Positions 63,948-64,000 of a stretch of 64,000 bases of DNA are shown here, one piece after another. The notes beneath the pieces were generated by a model. That model was not told the DNA's origin, did not search any database, and saw nothing but the letters and a program-made list of their open reading frames with translations. The translations under genes and the position numbers were made by a program. Origin of the DNA: Microbacterium testaceum StLB037 (GTDB lineage: Bacteria > Actinomycetota > Actinomycetes > Actinomycetales > Microbacteriaceae); NCBI RefSeq assembly GCF_900104345.1, contig NZ_FNJN01000002.1, forward strand, positions 310,001 to 374,000, read 5' to 3'. Numbering within the stretch: position 1 is the stretch's first letter; the number at the start of each line of letters is the position of its first letter.

Positions 63948-64000
63948 GTGGCCGAACAGTCCCGCCTCGACAAGGTCATCGCCCTCGCCCGCCATCGCGG
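63948..64000 (+). CDS. glyS: Glycyl-tRNA synthetase (partial, first 17 codons)
   Basis: The GTG at 63948 opens a frame reading MAEQSRLDKVIALARHRG (the last residue incomplete at the edge). This is the characteristic start of the dimeric eukaryote-like glycyl-tRNA synthetase (LDKVIxLAKHRGFVF). GGAG lies five bases upstream. A TAAACT -10 at about 63886-63891 gives a leader of roughly 50 bases, so unlike many genes here it is leadered. The gene runs off the right edge. Confidence 0.82.
   Translation, partial: MAEQSRLDKVIALARHR

Overview
The window is ordinary high-GC actinobacterial chromosome, most likely Microbacterium or a close Microbacteriaceae relative. The evidence is the roughly 70% GC by eye, the dnaK-grpE-dnaJ-hspR operon with HspR (HAIR) operators, the actinobacterial dCTP deaminase, GTG starts, many apparent leaderless promoters, and the constantly recurring GGATGCC/GGCATCC heptamer. 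I see no phage, transposase, plasmid or CRISPR genes. About 66 protein genes and one tRNA gene fill almost all of the sequence.

Layout. 1-6.2 kb: small stand-alone genes (ThuA-like, NTF2-like, a BLUF blue-light sensor with a small coupled partner, Pr6Pr membrane protein, SGNH lipoprotein, YdeI-like, SDR, two membrane proteins) and a cluster of DnaA-box-like sites near 5.63-5.70 kb. 6.3-12.3 kb: tRNA-Gly(CCC) with a duplicated 3' end nearby, dcd, two divergent MarR-like regulators with His/Gly-rich tails, a UMF1-type transporter and the RNA helicase deaD. 12.5-16.7 kb: the HspR-controlled chaperone operon. 17.5-24.4 kb: a heterodimeric ABC exporter and two GT4 glycosyltransferases. 24.5-28.4 kb: a GlxA-type regulator, an N-domain-less clpB under a perfect HAIR operator, and rraA. 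28.5-32.6 kb: nitroreductase, a diverged G6P dehydrogenase and a GH15 hydrolase. 33-40 kb: uncharacterised membrane proteins, a NatAB-like ABC exporter, a NarL-type two-component system and an FMN reductase. 40-48 kb: an ECF42 sigma factor with its DGPF partner, xthA, pyrE, a HAD phosphatase, CsbD, an SDR, and mntH-mntR. 48-64 kb: TrmH-type methyltransferase, MATE exporter, M13 peptidase, a catalytically degenerate beta-lactamase-fold protein, MFS/ArsR, an FHA protein, purU, TetR/MDR pair, MFS, a GNAT, an SDR pair, a frameshifted N-succinylamino-acid racemase/OSBS-type enolase and the first codons of glyS.

The clearest joint circuits are: HspR (16.2 kb) acting at HAIR sites before dnaK (12.5 kb) and clpB (25.6 kb); ECF42 sigma acting on its own DGPF-sigma operon through a recognisable promoter; MntR acting at a palindrome in the mntH promoter; and a TetR repressor facing an MDR oxidoreductase over two operators 30 bp apart. 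At about 25 genes a TANNNT -10 hexamer sits 6-7 nt before the start codon, which implies leaderless mRNAs and fixes many starts. Several intergenic regions carry long imperfect inverted repeats of unknown role.

All assignments rest on reading the sequence and family knowledge. No searches were run.
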